NCBI GenBank assembly: GCA_017434755.1
Contig: JAFRER010000015.1
Location: forward strand, 1 to 64,000
DNA from: Oscillospiraceae bacterium
Lineage (GTDB): Bacteria > Bacillota > Clostridia > Oscillospirales > Oscillospiraceae
DNA length: 64,000 bases
Direction: 5' to 3'
Position 1 is the stretch's first letter. Each line of letters begins with the position of its first letter. The notes under the pieces were generated by a model. That model searched no databases, was not told where the DNA came from, and saw nothing but the letters and a program-made list of their open reading frames with translations. Both the position numbers and the translations under genes were made by a program. Positions 1 to 9,630 of the stretch are shown piece after piece.

Positions 1-1
1 C

Positions 2-1192
2 GAGCAGACGCTGAACCAGCTGCTCGTTGAGATGGACGGCTTCGGCAACAACGAGGGCGTCATCGTCATGGCGGCCACCAACAGAGCCGACATCCTCGAC
101 AATGCGCTCCTCAGACCGGGAAGATTCGACCGTCAGGTCTATGTGGGACTGCCGGATATACGCGGCAGGGAGGAGATCCTGAAGATCCATTCGAGAGACA
201 AGCATCTCGCCGAGGACGTGGATCTCAACAGCATCGCCAAAGGCACTGCGGGATTTTCCGGAGCTGATCTTGAGAACCTCATGAATGAGGCAGCACTCCT
301 CGCTGTCCGCCGCAAGCACAGATTCGTCAGCATGGACGATATAGACGAGGCGATCCTCAAGGTCCAGATGGGTCCGGAGAAGAAGAGCCGCAAGGTGAGC
401 GAGAAAGCAAGGAAACTCACTGCATACCATGAGGCAGGCCATGCCGTCGCAGCGAGATTCCTCGAGCATGTGGACCCGGTGCACTACATCACCATCATCC
501 CGCGCGGAATGGCAGGCGGCTTCACCTTGATGCGTCCGGATGAGGACGCCGAGAACTTCACCTCCCGCGCGCAGATGTTCGAGAGCATAGTGATGGCTCT
601 GGGCGGAAGAGTTTCGGAACGGCTGTTCCTTGATGACATATCCACCGGAGCATCCGGAGATATCCAGCATGCAAGCTCCACTGCCAGAGACATGGTCATG
701 CGGTACGGCATGAGCGAAAAGCTCGGGCCAATCTCCTATGACACATCCGGACATTCCATCTTCATCGGACGTGATTTCGGTACCACAAAGAGCTACTCCG
801 AAGAGACTGCCGCCATCATCGACGAAGAAGTCAAACGGATCTTCACCGAGGCGGAGAGCAAGTGCGAGGAGATCCTCACCGCACATGCAGAGCAGCTCAA
901 AGCGGTTGCGGAATACCTGCTCGAGCATGAGAGCATGGATGCGGAGGAGTTCGATTACTACTTCACGCACGGCGAATTCATGCCCATATCCTCCAAAAAG
1001 GTAAAAGAGGCACGCAATGATCCGTCCATCGAGCGTCCGGCAAAACATATCTCCATGACCGACGGTTATGCAGAGGACAGTAAAGCCGAAAGCGAAGCCC
1101 CTCCCGCAGAAACTGTCGAAGAAGCAGCCGCGGAGACAGGAGAAGCCGAAAATGCGGAAGCAGAATCGGCTGAGACCGGAAAAGAAGAATAA
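2..1192 (+). CDS. ftsH: ATP-dependent zinc metalloprotease FtsH, C-terminal part
   Basis: This is the C-terminal part of FtsH, the membrane-anchored AAA+ protease that extracts and degrades membrane and unstable cytosolic proteins. The frame is open from base 2 (reading [14 protein letters not shown]), so the N-terminal membrane segments and the Walker A motif lie before the window. What remains is the end of the AAA module, with the second region of homology (RPGRFDRQV near base 115), and the M41 peptidase domain with the zinc motif HEAGH near bases 428-442. The last 45 or so residues form a low-complexity Ala/Glu tail, which is normal for FtsH. A terminator follows directly. The family assignment is secure; only the 5' end is missing. 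Confidence 0.97.
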   Translation, partial: EQTLNQLLVEMDGFGNNEGVIVMAATNRADILDNALLRPGRFDRQVYVGLPDIRGREEILKIHSRDKHLAEDVDLNSIAKGTAGFSGADLENLMNEAALLAVRRKHRFVSMDDIDEAILKVQMGPEKKSRKVSEKARKLTAYHEAGHAVAARFLEHVDPVHYITIIPRGMAGGFTLMRPDEDAENFTSRAQMFESIVMALGGRVSERLFLDDISTGASGDIQHASSTARDMVMRYGMSEKLGPISYDTSGHSIFIGRDFGTTKSYSEETAAIIDEEVKRIFTEAESKCEEILTAHAEQLKAVAEYLLEHESMDAEEFDYYFTHGEFMPISSKKVKEARNDPSIERPAKHISMTDGYAEDSKAESEAPPAETVEEAAAETGEAENAEAESAETGKEE

Positions 1193-1205
1193 GATCCGAT
1201 AAAAA

Positions 1206-1235
1206 AAGCTCTGCCTTTGAAGGCAGAGCTTTTTG
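1206..1235. terminator. bidirectional rho-independent terminator
   Basis: The inverted repeat AGCTCTGCC/GGCAGAGCT has a short loop, a T run on the right and an A run on the left. It lies between the convergent ends of ftsH and glgA and can serve both. Confidence 0.9.
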
Positions 1236-1246
1236 TTGTTTATGCA

Positions 1247-2896
1247 TCAGTAGTTCGGCTTGAGCTCCAGATAAAGCTGCCGGTATTTTCTGGCGGAGTT
1301 TTCCCAGGAGACGTCCTTTTCCATATCCCGGATGACCATCTTGTCCCAGCGCTCGCGGTTGGTGAAATACAGCGTCTTGGCGCGGTTGATCGCGTCGAGG
1401 AGCAGCCAGGCCTCATAGCGGTCGAAGGTGAATCCGTTGCCGGAGTTGTCGTATTCGTTGTAGGGCAGGACGGTATCCTTCAGCCCGCCGGTCTCCCGGA
1501 CGATCGGGACGGTGCCGTAGCGCATGGATATCAGCTGGGTGAGGCCGCAGGGCTCGAAGAGGCTGGGGACCAGCAGCGCATCGGCTCCGGCATAGATCTG
1601 ATGGGCACGGCCTTCATCGTACATGATGTTGGAACAGACGCTGCCCCGGAAAGCATCCTCATAATAACGGAAGGAATTCTCGTATCGGGAATCGCCGGTT
1701 CCGAGGACAACGATCTGGGTATTGCCGTCGATGAGTTCCGGCAGGATGAAATCGACCAGGTCGAGACCCTTCTGGTCGGTGAGCCTTGAGACGAGACCAA
1801 TCACGAATTTGCCGGAATCCTTTTCGAGACCAAGCTTTTCCTGAAGCAGGAGCTTGTTCTCCTTTTTCTTTTCTATTGCATCAGAGATGCCATAGCGGCA
1901 GGCAAGGATGGGATCGGTGCTGCTGTCCCACAGCTCGGTGTCGATGCCGTTCACTATACCGCGGAGTTTCCCAGAATGAAAGCGCAGATGGGCATCCAGA
2001 CCTTCGCCGAAGAAGGTCGACTGGATCTCGCCGGCGTATGTTTCGCTGACCGTGGTGATCATATCGGCATAGGTGAGGCCGCCCTTGAACATATTGGCAT
2101 CGTCCGCGCCCTGCTTCAGCACGGCGTAGTCAAAGAGGTAATCGGGCAGACCGGACCAGTATTTGACGGTGGCGATATTATAGATGCCCTGGAAACGGAG
2201 ATTGTGGATGGTGAGGATCACCTTCGCACTGGCAACGGGGGATCCGGAAAAGACTGAGCGCAGGTACACGGGGACAAGGCCTGCCTGCCAGTCGTGGCAG
2301 TGGATGATATCGGGGACCCAGTTCATGTAATTCAGAGCGGCGAGCGCAGCCTTGGCAAAGAAGCAGTATTTGGGAATGTCGTCCACAAGATTGGTATAGG
2401 GATTGCCGTTGCGGAAAAAGTCCTCATTATCGATGAAATCGTAAACCACGCCGTTCCATACATACTCCATGATCCCGACATAGAACGAGCGTCCGTCGGA
2501 GCACAGATCCATATAGAACTCGCCGCGGTAAACCATTTTCTCCTGATATTCCCAGGGAATGCATTTATAGCGCGGAAGGATGACCTTGACATCGCAGTTC
2601 TGCTTTACGAGAGCTTTCGGAAGGGCATACATCACATCTCCGAGTCCGCCGGTCTTCACAAAGGGATAGCACTCGGAGCCGATGAAGGCAACGCTCCTTC
2701 TCGGCTGCGGCAGATCGATGTTTTCTTCCGAAGGAGCTTCCGCGGCGACCGGAGGCACAGCCTCTTCCGCAACAGGCTCAGCAACGGGGAGATCCACGGT
2801 TTCCGCAGGAGCAGGATCAGCCGGGACGGTCTTTTCGCTTGCCGGACTTTCAGCAGCTTTTTTTCTCTTTGAAGATCCGGTAGTCTTTTCTGCCAT
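1247..2896 (-). CDS. glgA: glycogen synthase (ADP-glucose), with N-terminal extension
   Basis: This GT5 glycogen synthase transfers glucose from ADP-glucose to the growing alpha-1,4-glucan. The catalytic region starts near residue 68 with the ADP-glucose site KTGGLGDVMYALPKAL and ends with the GT-B signature EPCGLTQLISMRYGTVPIVRE. Its 549 residues exceed the usual 470-490. The excess is an N-terminal segment of about 67 residues, first Lys/Ser-rich and then Ala/Glu/Pro/Val-rich, with no predicted fold that I recognise. The start is supported by a strong AAGGAGG a few bases upstream of ATG 2896, so the extension is likely translated. It stands alone, without other glg genes in the window. It is convergent with ftsH and divergent from the polyphosphate genes. 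Confidence 0.95.
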   Translation of the reverse strand: MAEKTTGSSKRKKAAESPASEKTVPADPAPAETVDLPVAEPVAEEAVPPVAAEAPSEENIDLPQPRRSVAFIGSECYPFVKTGGLGDVMYALPKALVKQNCDVKVILPRYKCIPWEYQEKMVYRGEFYMDLCSDGRSFYVGIMEYVWNGVVYDFIDNEDFFRNGNPYTNLVDDIPKYCFFAKAALAALNYMNWVPDIIHCHDWQAGLVPVYLRSVFSGSPVASAKVILTIHNLRFQGIYNIATVKYWSGLPDYLFDYAVLKQGADDANMFKGGLTYADMITTVSETYAGEIQSTFFGEGLDAHLRFHSGKLRGIVNGIDTELWDSSTDPILACRYGISDAIEKKKENKLLLQEKLGLEKDSGKFVIGLVSRLTDQKGLDLVDFILPELIDGNTQIVVLGTGDSRYENSFRYYEDAFRGSVCSNIMYDEGRAHQIYAGADALLVPSLFEPCGLTQLISMRYGTVPIVRETGGLKDTVLPYNEYDNSGNGFTFDRYEAWLLLDAINRAKTLYFTNRERWDKMVIRDMEKDVSWENSARKYRQLYLELKPNY

Positions 2897-3191
2897 GTTT
2901 TCCTCCTTAAAGCCTGCAATAAGCTTTTATGCTTTGATCGGATGCGATGCATCCGGAATGTTCACACTTTACCATTTAAATTATAGAGCCGATAGGAGGA
3001 TATTTCAACAGAAAAACACAATACTGTGTAGACCTTTGAAAAGGAAGACACAATTTATTGAAAAAACGGGCGGATCATCCGGCAATTTTCATTTTCAGGC
3101 GACAGTTTGATTACAAAACTTCTATATCCGCATTCCGGCTCAAAACGGCAGAAATCTTTGATAATATGCGCTTTTGTGGCCCTTTATCGTA

Positions 3192-3220
3192 TTGTCACGG
3201 GAGAGAATCAGAGTTATAAT
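3192..3220 (+). promoter_or_regulatory. sigma-70/A promoter for the polyphosphate operon
   Basis: The sequence TTGTCA, a 17-base spacer and a perfect TATAAT lie 65 bases before the pap start codon. The 388-base interval 2897-3284 between glgA and pap otherwise shows no gene; it must also hold the divergent glgA promoter, which I could not place. Confidence 0.75.
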
Positions 3221-3284
3221 GAAACACTGTCAAACATAAAAATGATCCGTCGGCGGACCGACTGCCGGGAAAGGATATCAGATC

Positions 3285-4757
3285 ATGAAGGAAGACAAAA
3301 AGGGCGGCGAGGACAAAGGCTCTTCGACGAAAGAGGAGATCCGCACCCTGCGCGAGAAGCTGATGGCTCAGCAGATGCTCATCCGGGAAAAGGGACTTCC
3401 GATAATCGTTCTGGTTGAGGGATGGGCTGCTGCCGGCAAAGGCACACTGATCAGCGAAATGATCAGCGAGCTCGATCCGCGCTTCTATAACGTCGTATCC
3501 CCCGCCATACTTCCGAACAGGGAGGAGCGCTATCCCTTCCTGTATCCCTATGCGTGCGCCATTCCCGAAAACGGCAAGATCATGTTCTATGACTCCGGCT
3601 GGATGGAAGCTGCTGTAAGGAAATACCTTCACCGGGATATCACAAAAGAGCAGTATAAGGACAGGATCCGCTCGGCAAACGAATTCGAACGCCAGCTCAG
3701 GGACGGCGGATATATTATTCTGAAGCTGTTTCTGGATATCGGCCGGGAGGAGCAGCGCGACCGCATAGCCCTGCTCCGGTCCGACCGCGAGACCGAATGG
3801 CGCGTGAGCGAGGATGATATCTGGCAGCACAGCGAATATGATCTTTTCCGGAGCACCTATGAGGAATTCATGGAGAAGACCGGCAAGACGGTCGAATGGC
3901 ACGTGCTCAACGGCGAGAAGAAAAAAGCTTCCGTCCGAGATGCGCTGAAACTGCTGGTAGATGCTGCGGACAAGGCACTTGCGGAGGGACGCTACTGCGG
4001 AAAACCTTTCAAGGAAAACTTTCCGCTGCTGAAAATGCCCAGGCTGAGCGAAGTGGATCTCTCGCTCTGCATTGATGAGGAGGAATACAGCAGGGAGCTG
4101 AAAAGGCTCCAGAGCAGGCTGGCAGAACTTCACAACATCATCTACCGGAAAAAGATCCCCGTCATCCTGTGCTATGAAGGCTGGGATGCCGCCGGAAAAG
4201 GCGGGAACATCCGCAGGATCGCGCGGCCGCTGGATCCGCGGGGCTTCGACGTTATGCCGATCGCTTCCCCGGAGCCCCATGAGCTTGCAAGGCAATATCT
4301 GTGGAGATTCTGGACGAGACTGCCGAGAAGCGGGCATATCTGCATATTCGACCGCACATGGTACGGCAGAGTGATGGTGGAGAGGCTGGAGGGCTTCTGC
4401 TCCGAGGACGACTGGAAGCGTGCCTACAACGAGATGAACGAATTCGAGCGCCAGCTCACCGACTGGGGAGCGGTGGTGATCAAATTCTGGATCCATATCG
4501 ACCCGGATACCCAGCTGCAGCGTTTCACCGACCGGCAGAACACGCCGGAGAAACAGTGGAAACTCACGGAGGAAGACTGGCGCAACCGGGAAAAATGGTC
4601 GGAATATGAGGAAGCGATAGACGAGATGCTCCGGAAGACGAGCACCGAAAACGCCCCGTGGTATATCATAGAATCGAACGACAAAAAATATGCCCGCATT
4701 AAGACGCTGAAGATCGTCACGGAAGCACTGGAAAAAGCCTGCAGCGAACATATGTGA
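3285..4757 (+). CDS. pap: two-domain PPK2-family polyphosphate:AMP phosphotransferase
   Basis: This is a PPK2-family kinase with two fused PPK2 domains, the arrangement known for polyphosphate:AMP phosphotransferases (class II), which make ADP from AMP and polyP. Each half carries a Walker A-like loop: VEGWAAAGKGTLI near residue 45 and YEGWDAAGKGGNI near residue 297. The lid/catalytic motif DRTWYGRVMVERLEGF is intact only in the second half. The first half has the degenerate form YDSGWMEAAVRKYL. In characterised two-domain enzymes the C-terminal half is the active one, which fits. The start ATG has an AAGGA upstream. ppk1 begins 16 bases after the stop, so the two genes form an operon for polyP turnover. 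Confidence 0.92.
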   Translation: MKEDKKGGEDKGSSTKEEIRTLREKLMAQQMLIREKGLPIIVLVEGWAAAGKGTLISEMISELDPRFYNVVSPAILPNREERYPFLYPYACAIPENGKIMFYDSGWMEAAVRKYLHRDITKEQYKDRIRSANEFERQLRDGGYIILKLFLDIGREEQRDRIALLRSDRETEWRVSEDDIWQHSEYDLFRSTYEEFMEKTGKTVEWHVLNGEKKKASVRDALKLLVDAADKALAEGRYCGKPFKENFPLLKMPRLSEVDLSLCIDEEEYSRELKRLQSRLAELHNIIYRKKIPVILCYEGWDAAGKGGNIRRIARPLDPRGFDVMPIASPEPHELARQYLWRFWTRLPRSGHICIFDRTWYGRVMVERLEGFCSEDDWKRAYNEMNEFERQLTDWGAVVIKFWIHIDPDTQLQRFTDRQNTPEKQWKLTEEDWRNREKWSEYEEAIDEMLRKTSTENAPWYIIESNDKKYARIKTLKIVTEALEKACSEHM

Positions 4758-4773
4758 AAAGGACCGAGAATAA

Positions 4774-6912
4774 ATGGCTGACAAAGTAAAGAAAAATCCA
4801 TCCGAAACAAAAACAGACAGCATCTTCATAAACCGTGAGATCAGCTGGCTGGCATTCAACGAACGGGTCCTGCTCGAAGCTGCGGACAGCAGCGTGCCGC
4901 TGCTGGAGCGGCTGAAGTTCCTCGCGATCTATCAGTCGAACCTCGATGAGTTCTACAGGGTCAGGATAGGGATACTGTCCCACAGGGCCGCCCTCGCGCC
5001 CGATCAGAAGGATCCGCTCTCCGGATCCCTTCCGCACGAGCAGATCCAGGAGATCCTGCGGATCACCGCGGAGCAGCAGGCCATGCGGGAGAGCGTCTGG
5101 AAGAGCATACGCGGTCAGCTGAAGGAAAACGGCGTGGACGTGCTGGACTTCCGGAAGATAAACAAGGTGGACGAGCTGATGAGCAAAAAGCTCTTCGGCG
5201 ATATAAAGGATATGCTCTATCCGCAGATCATAAGCAGCGACAAGCCGCTGCCTTTCCTGTGGAACGGGGAATCGTACCTCATCGCCTTTCTCGGGCGGAA
5301 CGAGCAGAGCCTTGCTGTTATTCCTCTGCATCGTATACAGCCGTATCTCAGCTTTGAGATAGACGGACGCCAGAAGATCGTGCTCACGGATCTTCTCGTG
5401 CGCCATTTCCTCCCTCTGCTTCTGAAGAAGGAGACCATAACCCAGTCGGCGATCGTCCGGGTGACGCGCAACGCAGACGTCTTTCTTTCGGACATCGAAG
5501 ATGTCGGCCATGAGGATCTCAGACAGAAAATGAGTTCCATGCTCTCCAAGAGGAAACGCGAGCAGCCCGTCATGGTCAGGATCTACGGAAAGCTCACCGA
5601 TCAGGCGAGAGCACAGCTCATAAAGAAGCTTCGCGCACCGGAGGGCTGTGTGTTCAATGACCCGGTCCCCTTTGACCTTTCATTCCGCTCGGCGATAGGC
5701 GGCGGGGAAGGCCTCCGATATCCGGAACGCCGTCCGTCCAAGGACATAGGATTGAAAAAGGGAGAGTTCTTCGACTATATCGAAAAGCATGATCTGCTGC
5801 TGAGCTATCCGTTCCAGAGCATGCTCTCGTTTGTGTAACTGATTTACGAGGCGGCGGACGATCCCGAGGTGCTTTCCATAAAGATAACGCTCTACAGGAT
5901 GGCCGCGAGCAGCAAGGTGGCCGCCGCTCTGGCCTATGCGGCGGACAGGGGCAAGGATGTGCTCTGTCTGCTGGAGCTGAGGGCAAGATTCGATGAGCAG
6001 AGCAACATAGACTATTCGGAGATGCTGGAGGATGCCGGATGCAGAGTCATCTACGGCCTGCCCGGCAGCAAAGTCCACAGCAAGCTCTGCCTGATCACGC
6101 GGGAGCATGACGGGAACATCAGCTATATCACCCAGGTGGGCACCGGCAACTACAACGAGGTGACGGCGGAGCAGTACACGGACCTTGCGCTCATCACTTC
6201 GGACAAAGATGCGGGACTGGATGCTGAGGAAGCGTTCGCAGCACTCAGTGCCGGTGAGGTGCCGCCGGAGCCGCGCACGCTCTGGTTTGCACCGCTCAGC
6301 TTCGAAAGCAGATTGCTGGAATTCCTTGACCGAGAGAAAGAAAAGGGGAGCGATGGCCGCGTTGCCATCAAGGCCAATTCCATCAATAACCGCGAGGTGA
6401 TGGAAAAACTCATAGAATGCTCTCAGGCGGGAGTTAAGGTCGAACTGTTCATAAGAGGGATCTGCTGTCTGCGTCCGGGCGTATCCGGCATGACCGAGAA
6501 TATAACGGTAAAGAGCGTAGTGGGCCGCTGGCTTGAACACTCAAGGATATACAGCTTCGGCGAGGGCGAAGAGCAGAGGATATTCATCGGTTCCGGCGAT
6601 ATGCTCAACCGTAACCTCGAAAGACGCGTGGAGGCTTTCATGGAGGTGAAGACCCCGGACACCCGCGAGCAGGTGAACAGGATCCTCACAGCCATGCGGG
6701 AGGACAGGGAGAAATCACGCGTCATGCAGCCCGACGGAAGCTATGTCCGCGAGAGCGGAGGAGAGGGCACGTCCTCTCAGGAGGCACTGTACAACTATTT
6801 CAGCAATCTGCGCATGCCCCTGCCCGGCAGCAAAAATACGGACGAAAGCGCGGCGGCAGGCGGCCGGGAAGGCTCGTTCTGGAGCCGGCTGAAAAAAGCG
6901 TTCATCGGCTGA
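4774..6912 (+). pseudogene. ppk1: polyphosphate kinase Ppk1 interrupted by in-frame TAA
   Basis: Ppk1 makes polyphosphate reversibly from ATP, through a phospho-histidine. The frame from ATG 4774 carries the N-terminal helical and head domains (INREISWLAFNERVLLEA, QSNLDEFYRVRIG). It meets a TAA at 5836-5838, then continues in the same frame with LIYEAADDPEVLSIKITLYRM and the two PLD-like catalytic domains. The C-terminal half keeps the phosphorylated histidine (KVHSKLCLI, His codon 6076-6078) and the second histidine (LEHSRIYSFG). No bases are lost or gained; a single change such as CAA to TAA would explain it. The 354-residue product would lack the whole active site. ATG 5869 could restart only the catalytic half, and no good ribosome binding site precedes it. 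A sequencing error remains possible. Confidence 0.88.
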
Positions 6913-6967
6913 GATCAACAGGTCAATTCATAATAATTCATATACATATTTAAGGAGGCAGCGAACC

Positions 6968-7960
6968 ATGTCAGAGTCCTACAATATCTGTCTGGATGTC
7001 GGCGGCACCAAGGTGCTCGGTGCAATCTTCAACGAGAACAGGGAGATCATCTACAGATTGAAAAAACGCTCGACCGAAGGAGGCAACACCTCGGAGAACG
7101 TGGAGAAGGTCATCATCGATGTGGTCGAGCAGATGATCAGCGAGTCCGGGATAGACAAGAACAAGGTCCATGCCATAGCTTCCTGCGCCCCCGGCGTCAT
7201 CGATCAGGAGCACGGGATAGTCCTGTTTACGCCCAATCTGCCCTGGCGCGACTATGATATCAAATCTTCCATGGAGCAGCAGTTCGGCGTGCCGTTCTTC
7301 GTGGGCAACGACGTCAATCTCGGCGTGCTCGGTGAGTTCAAATACGGCGCCGCGCAGGGATATCAGAACGTTGTCGGCCTTTTCGTCGGCACGGGCCTCG
7401 GCGGCGGACTCATCCTCAACGGAGAGCTTTATACCGGGCATATGTTCAAGGGCGGGGAGCTCGGCCATATCATCGTTGAGCCCGACGGACCGCTCTGCGG
7501 ATGCGGACAGCACGGCTGTCTGGAGGCCTTTTCCTCCAAGACCGGCATGAGCGCTTTTATCCGCCAGCAGATCGCCCGCGGAAAGAACACCCTCATGGCG
7601 GAGGCTGTGCAGGATGGCGTCTTCCGCAGCAAAGCCCTGAAAAAGGCTCTGAAAGCGGGGGACAAAGTGGCGATGAAAGCCGTGGACCGCGCCTGCCACT
7701 ATCTTGCCATAGCGACCGGAAGCCTGATCAACGTGTTCAGCCCAGATCTGATCGTGTACGGCGGCGGCGTCATCGAAGCCGTCGGAGAGCTCTTCCTCAG
7801 CAAGATCCTTGCCGAACTGGATCAGTATTGCCTGCCTCAGATCCGGAACACCGTGGACGTCAGAATCGCGGCTCTCGGGGATGACTCTGTCATCTACGGC
7901 GACCTGGCCATGATCGAGGAAGCGGACGAGAAAAAGCAGAAAGCTGCTGCAGTGGAATAA
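6968..7960 (+). CDS. glcK: ROK-family glucokinase
   Basis: This ROK-family sugar kinase probably phosphorylates glucose to glucose-6-phosphate. The N-terminus has the phosphate-binding LDVGGTKVLGAIF. The middle has GTGLGGGLILNGELYTG and the ROK zinc cluster CGCGQHGCLEAFSS (residues about 178-191), preceded by the GHIIVEPDG histidine loop. The length of 330 residues is slightly above the 310-320 typical of Firmicute glucokinases. A perfect AAGGAGG lies 8 bases before ATG 6968. It sits 55 bases downstream of ppk1 and may be partly cotranscribed, although it has its own A/T-rich upstream region. Substrate glucose is inferred from the family; other ROK sugars cannot be excluded. Confidence 0.88.
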   Translation: MSESYNICLDVGGTKVLGAIFNENREIIYRLKKRSTEGGNTSENVEKVIIDVVEQMISESGIDKNKVHAIASCAPGVIDQEHGIVLFTPNLPWRDYDIKSSMEQQFGVPFFVGNDVNLGVLGEFKYGAAQGYQNVVGLFVGTGLGGGLILNGELYTGHMFKGGELGHIIVEPDGPLCGCGQHGCLEAFSSKTGMSAFIRQQIARGKNTLMAEAVQDGVFRSKALKKALKAGDKVAMKAVDRACHYLAIATGSLINVFSPDLIVYGGGVIEAVGELFLSKILAELDQYCLPQIRNTVDVRIAALGDDSVIYGDLAMIEEADEKKQKAAAVE

Positions 7961-7976
7961 AATTAGAAACTGCATA

Positions 7977-8021
7977 TAAAAAAGGCCCGTCTGTCCTGTT
8001 TGGGACAGGCGGGCCTTTTCA
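7977..8021. terminator. bidirectional terminator
   Basis: A long GC-rich hairpin (AAGGCCCGTCTGTCC ... GGGACAGGCGGGCCTT) is flanked by A and T runs. It lies between the convergent ends of the ROK kinase gene and the anti-sigma-like gene. Confidence 0.92.
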
Positions 8022-8024
8022 ATG

Positions 8025-8906
8025 TCAGCCTAAAGTGTTCGGATCACTGATCAATTCATTCCACCATTCCTCTACGCGGTCTTCCTTGAGCGCAGGGAAG
8101 AAGCCGTTGCGGATCACTTGAGTGTCTTTTGCATTCCAGTACATGAAACCTTCCAGAGAAAGACTGTTCGGTTCGAGCCATAGTTCATAGCCGTTGTTAT
8201 CTTTCGTCAGGACGCGGATCACGGCAGAGGGTTCAATAAATACATTGCTATCCTGAATGCCAATCTTTACGATATCTTCCTTGCTGTGCTTTATCCAGCC
8301 TTCATTATGCAGAGTATCGATAAGTCCGGGCGCCGCTTCGATAAGTCGATCCTTATATGATTTCAGATCTGGGTATTTGGCGTTGAACCAGTCTATTCCG
8401 TAGTCATAGGGGGAGTAGTCCACCGGGTAGAGGTCCCTTGCGTCCATGGTGTTGATCTCGCCGCTGTCATAGTAGCTCACCATGATCTGTTTATCAGTAC
8501 CGTCTACTGTATACCAGAAGTCTGTCACGCCGCTCTGTCCTTTTTCATTGTTCAGATACAGCGCCTCATCCACTGGCGTGATCGAAAGTCCGGCAAAGGT
8601 GAACCTCTGCAGATCTTTCTCGCCCCTGTCAGATTGCTCCTGCAAAGCAGAATCATTTTTAATCTTCCTGTATTCGAAGATTTCGCCCATTGCATATGCC
8701 GTAACGCCCAGTGCAAGGATCAGCACTGCTGCCAGGATAAGTGTAATGATCCTTTTCCGTACATAACGTACGGATCTTGTATTTTCCTGTTCGATTTTCA
8801 TTCTTGTCAGCTCCTTGATTCTCATCGCGGAGACGACATCGGGTTCTTCCATCGGCACGGAACTGTCTTCCAGGCCGTCGAGCAGTTTGCGAATGCTTAT
8901 CTCCAT
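8025..8906 (-). CDS. membrane anti-sigma-like protein
   Basis: This 293-residue protein has a cytosolic N-terminus of about 50 charged residues, one membrane helix (residues about 52-72, IITLILAAVLILALGVTAYAM) and a large extracytoplasmic domain of about 220 residues rich in Asp and aromatic residues. Its gene starts one base after the stop of an ECF sigma factor gene. That order, and the single-pass topology, are typical of anti-sigma factors that hold the sigma factor at the membrane until a surface signal arrives. I see no zinc-binding HxxxCxxC motif in the N-terminus, so it is not a classical ZAS protein. The function is inferred from context; the outer domain is not one I recognise. Confidence 0.6.
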   Translation of the reverse strand: MEISIRKLLDGLEDSSVPMEEPDVVSAMRIKELTRMKIEQENTRSVRYVRKRIITLILAAVLILALGVTAYAMGEIFEYRKIKNDSALQEQSDRGEKDLQRFTFAGLSITPVDEALYLNNEKGQSGVTDFWYTVDGTDKQIMVSYYDSGEINTMDARDLYPVDYSPYDYGIDWFNAKYPDLKSYKDRLIEAAPGLIDTLHNEGWIKHSKEDIVKIGIQDSNVFIEPSAVIRVLTKDNNGYELWLEPNSLSLEGFMYWNAKDTQVIRNGFFPALKEDRVEEWWNELISDPNTLG

Positions 8907-8907
8907 T

Positions 8908-9468
8908 TCAGCCGTCTCCTTTCAGTGTTTTGATCCCAGTGAGATGTTCTTTGAGCTTTTCTCTGCCGCGCCTGAGCCGCGTCTTTACAGTGGAAGGGTT
9001 CATCTTCATCTTTTCTGCGATTACGGAAATGCTTTGACAGTAATAGTAGAAGCGGAGGAATATCTCCCTGTCCGGCTGAGGCATGCTGAGCACAGCTTCG
9101 CGCACCAGACGGTCGCGTTCCTGCCGATCAAGAGCGTCTATAAGAGAATCCTCCTCCAGAATAAGGATATCTTCTTCCAGCGGCAGATCGTTCGTCCGCT
9201 CCCGCAGCTTCCGCAGAGCCAGACTGCGGGACACACGGCTCAGCCAGCCCTTGATGTTGAAGGGGACAATCTTTTCTGCACTTTTCCATAGAATGAGAAA
9301 TACGTCAGATGTGACTTCCTCCACATCAGACTGACTCATGCTGCCCTGCAGAATGTTCTTCACGATTGTACCGACATATGCGCTGTAGCGATCGATGAAC
9401 CATTCCAGAGCCTGCATATCGCCTGCCTGCAGCTGCATCAGTGCTTTCGCATCATTCAAACATCTCAC
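8908..9468 (-). CDS. ECF-type RNA polymerase sigma factor
   Basis: This is a small sigma-70-family factor of 186 residues. Region 2 occupies residues about 15-85 (the DVEEVTSDVFLILWKSAEKI segment is the -10 recognition helix) and region 4 residues about 120-175, with a helix-turn-helix (SISVIAEKMKMNPSTVKTRLRRGREKL). Regions 1 and 3 are absent, as in ECF sigma factors. It is followed one base later by the putative anti-sigma gene. The pair probably responds to an envelope signal. Its targets are unknown, and I did not find an obvious autoregulatory ECF promoter (AAC/CGT type) upstream. Confidence 0.88.
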   Translation of the reverse strand: MRCLNDAKALMQLQAGDMQALEWFIDRYSAYVGTIVKNILQGSMSQSDVEEVTSDVFLILWKSAEKIVPFNIKGWLSRVSRSLALRKLRERTNDLPLEEDILILEEDSLIDALDRQERDRLVREAVLSMPQPDREIFLRFYYYCQSISVIAEKMKMNPSTVKTRLRRGREKLKEHLTGIKTLKGDG

Positions 9469-9630
9469 CTCGATTTCTTCTTACCACGGCCGTTCACCAA
9501 TAATAGTCCTCATCAATCCCATCCGGTTTCACTTTTTCAGGTATTTTCAAAAAATCCGTGACCAGGGCAATTGAATGCCGGTGCGTGAAAGCACCGGCAT
9601 TATTCTGAATTTGGATATCATTTTTTTGGA

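Noticed and set aside
3195..4859. Long 554-residue reading frame on the minus strand opposite pap
   Set aside because: It overlaps a clearly conserved PPK2 protein on the other strand; the translation shows no family features and is a shadow of high-GC codon usage.
5869..6912. A separate 347-residue gene downstream of a short ppk
   Set aside because: It continues the same frame and the Ppk1 catalytic domains begin before ATG 5869, so it is the second half of one interrupted gene. No ribosome binding site favours a separate start.
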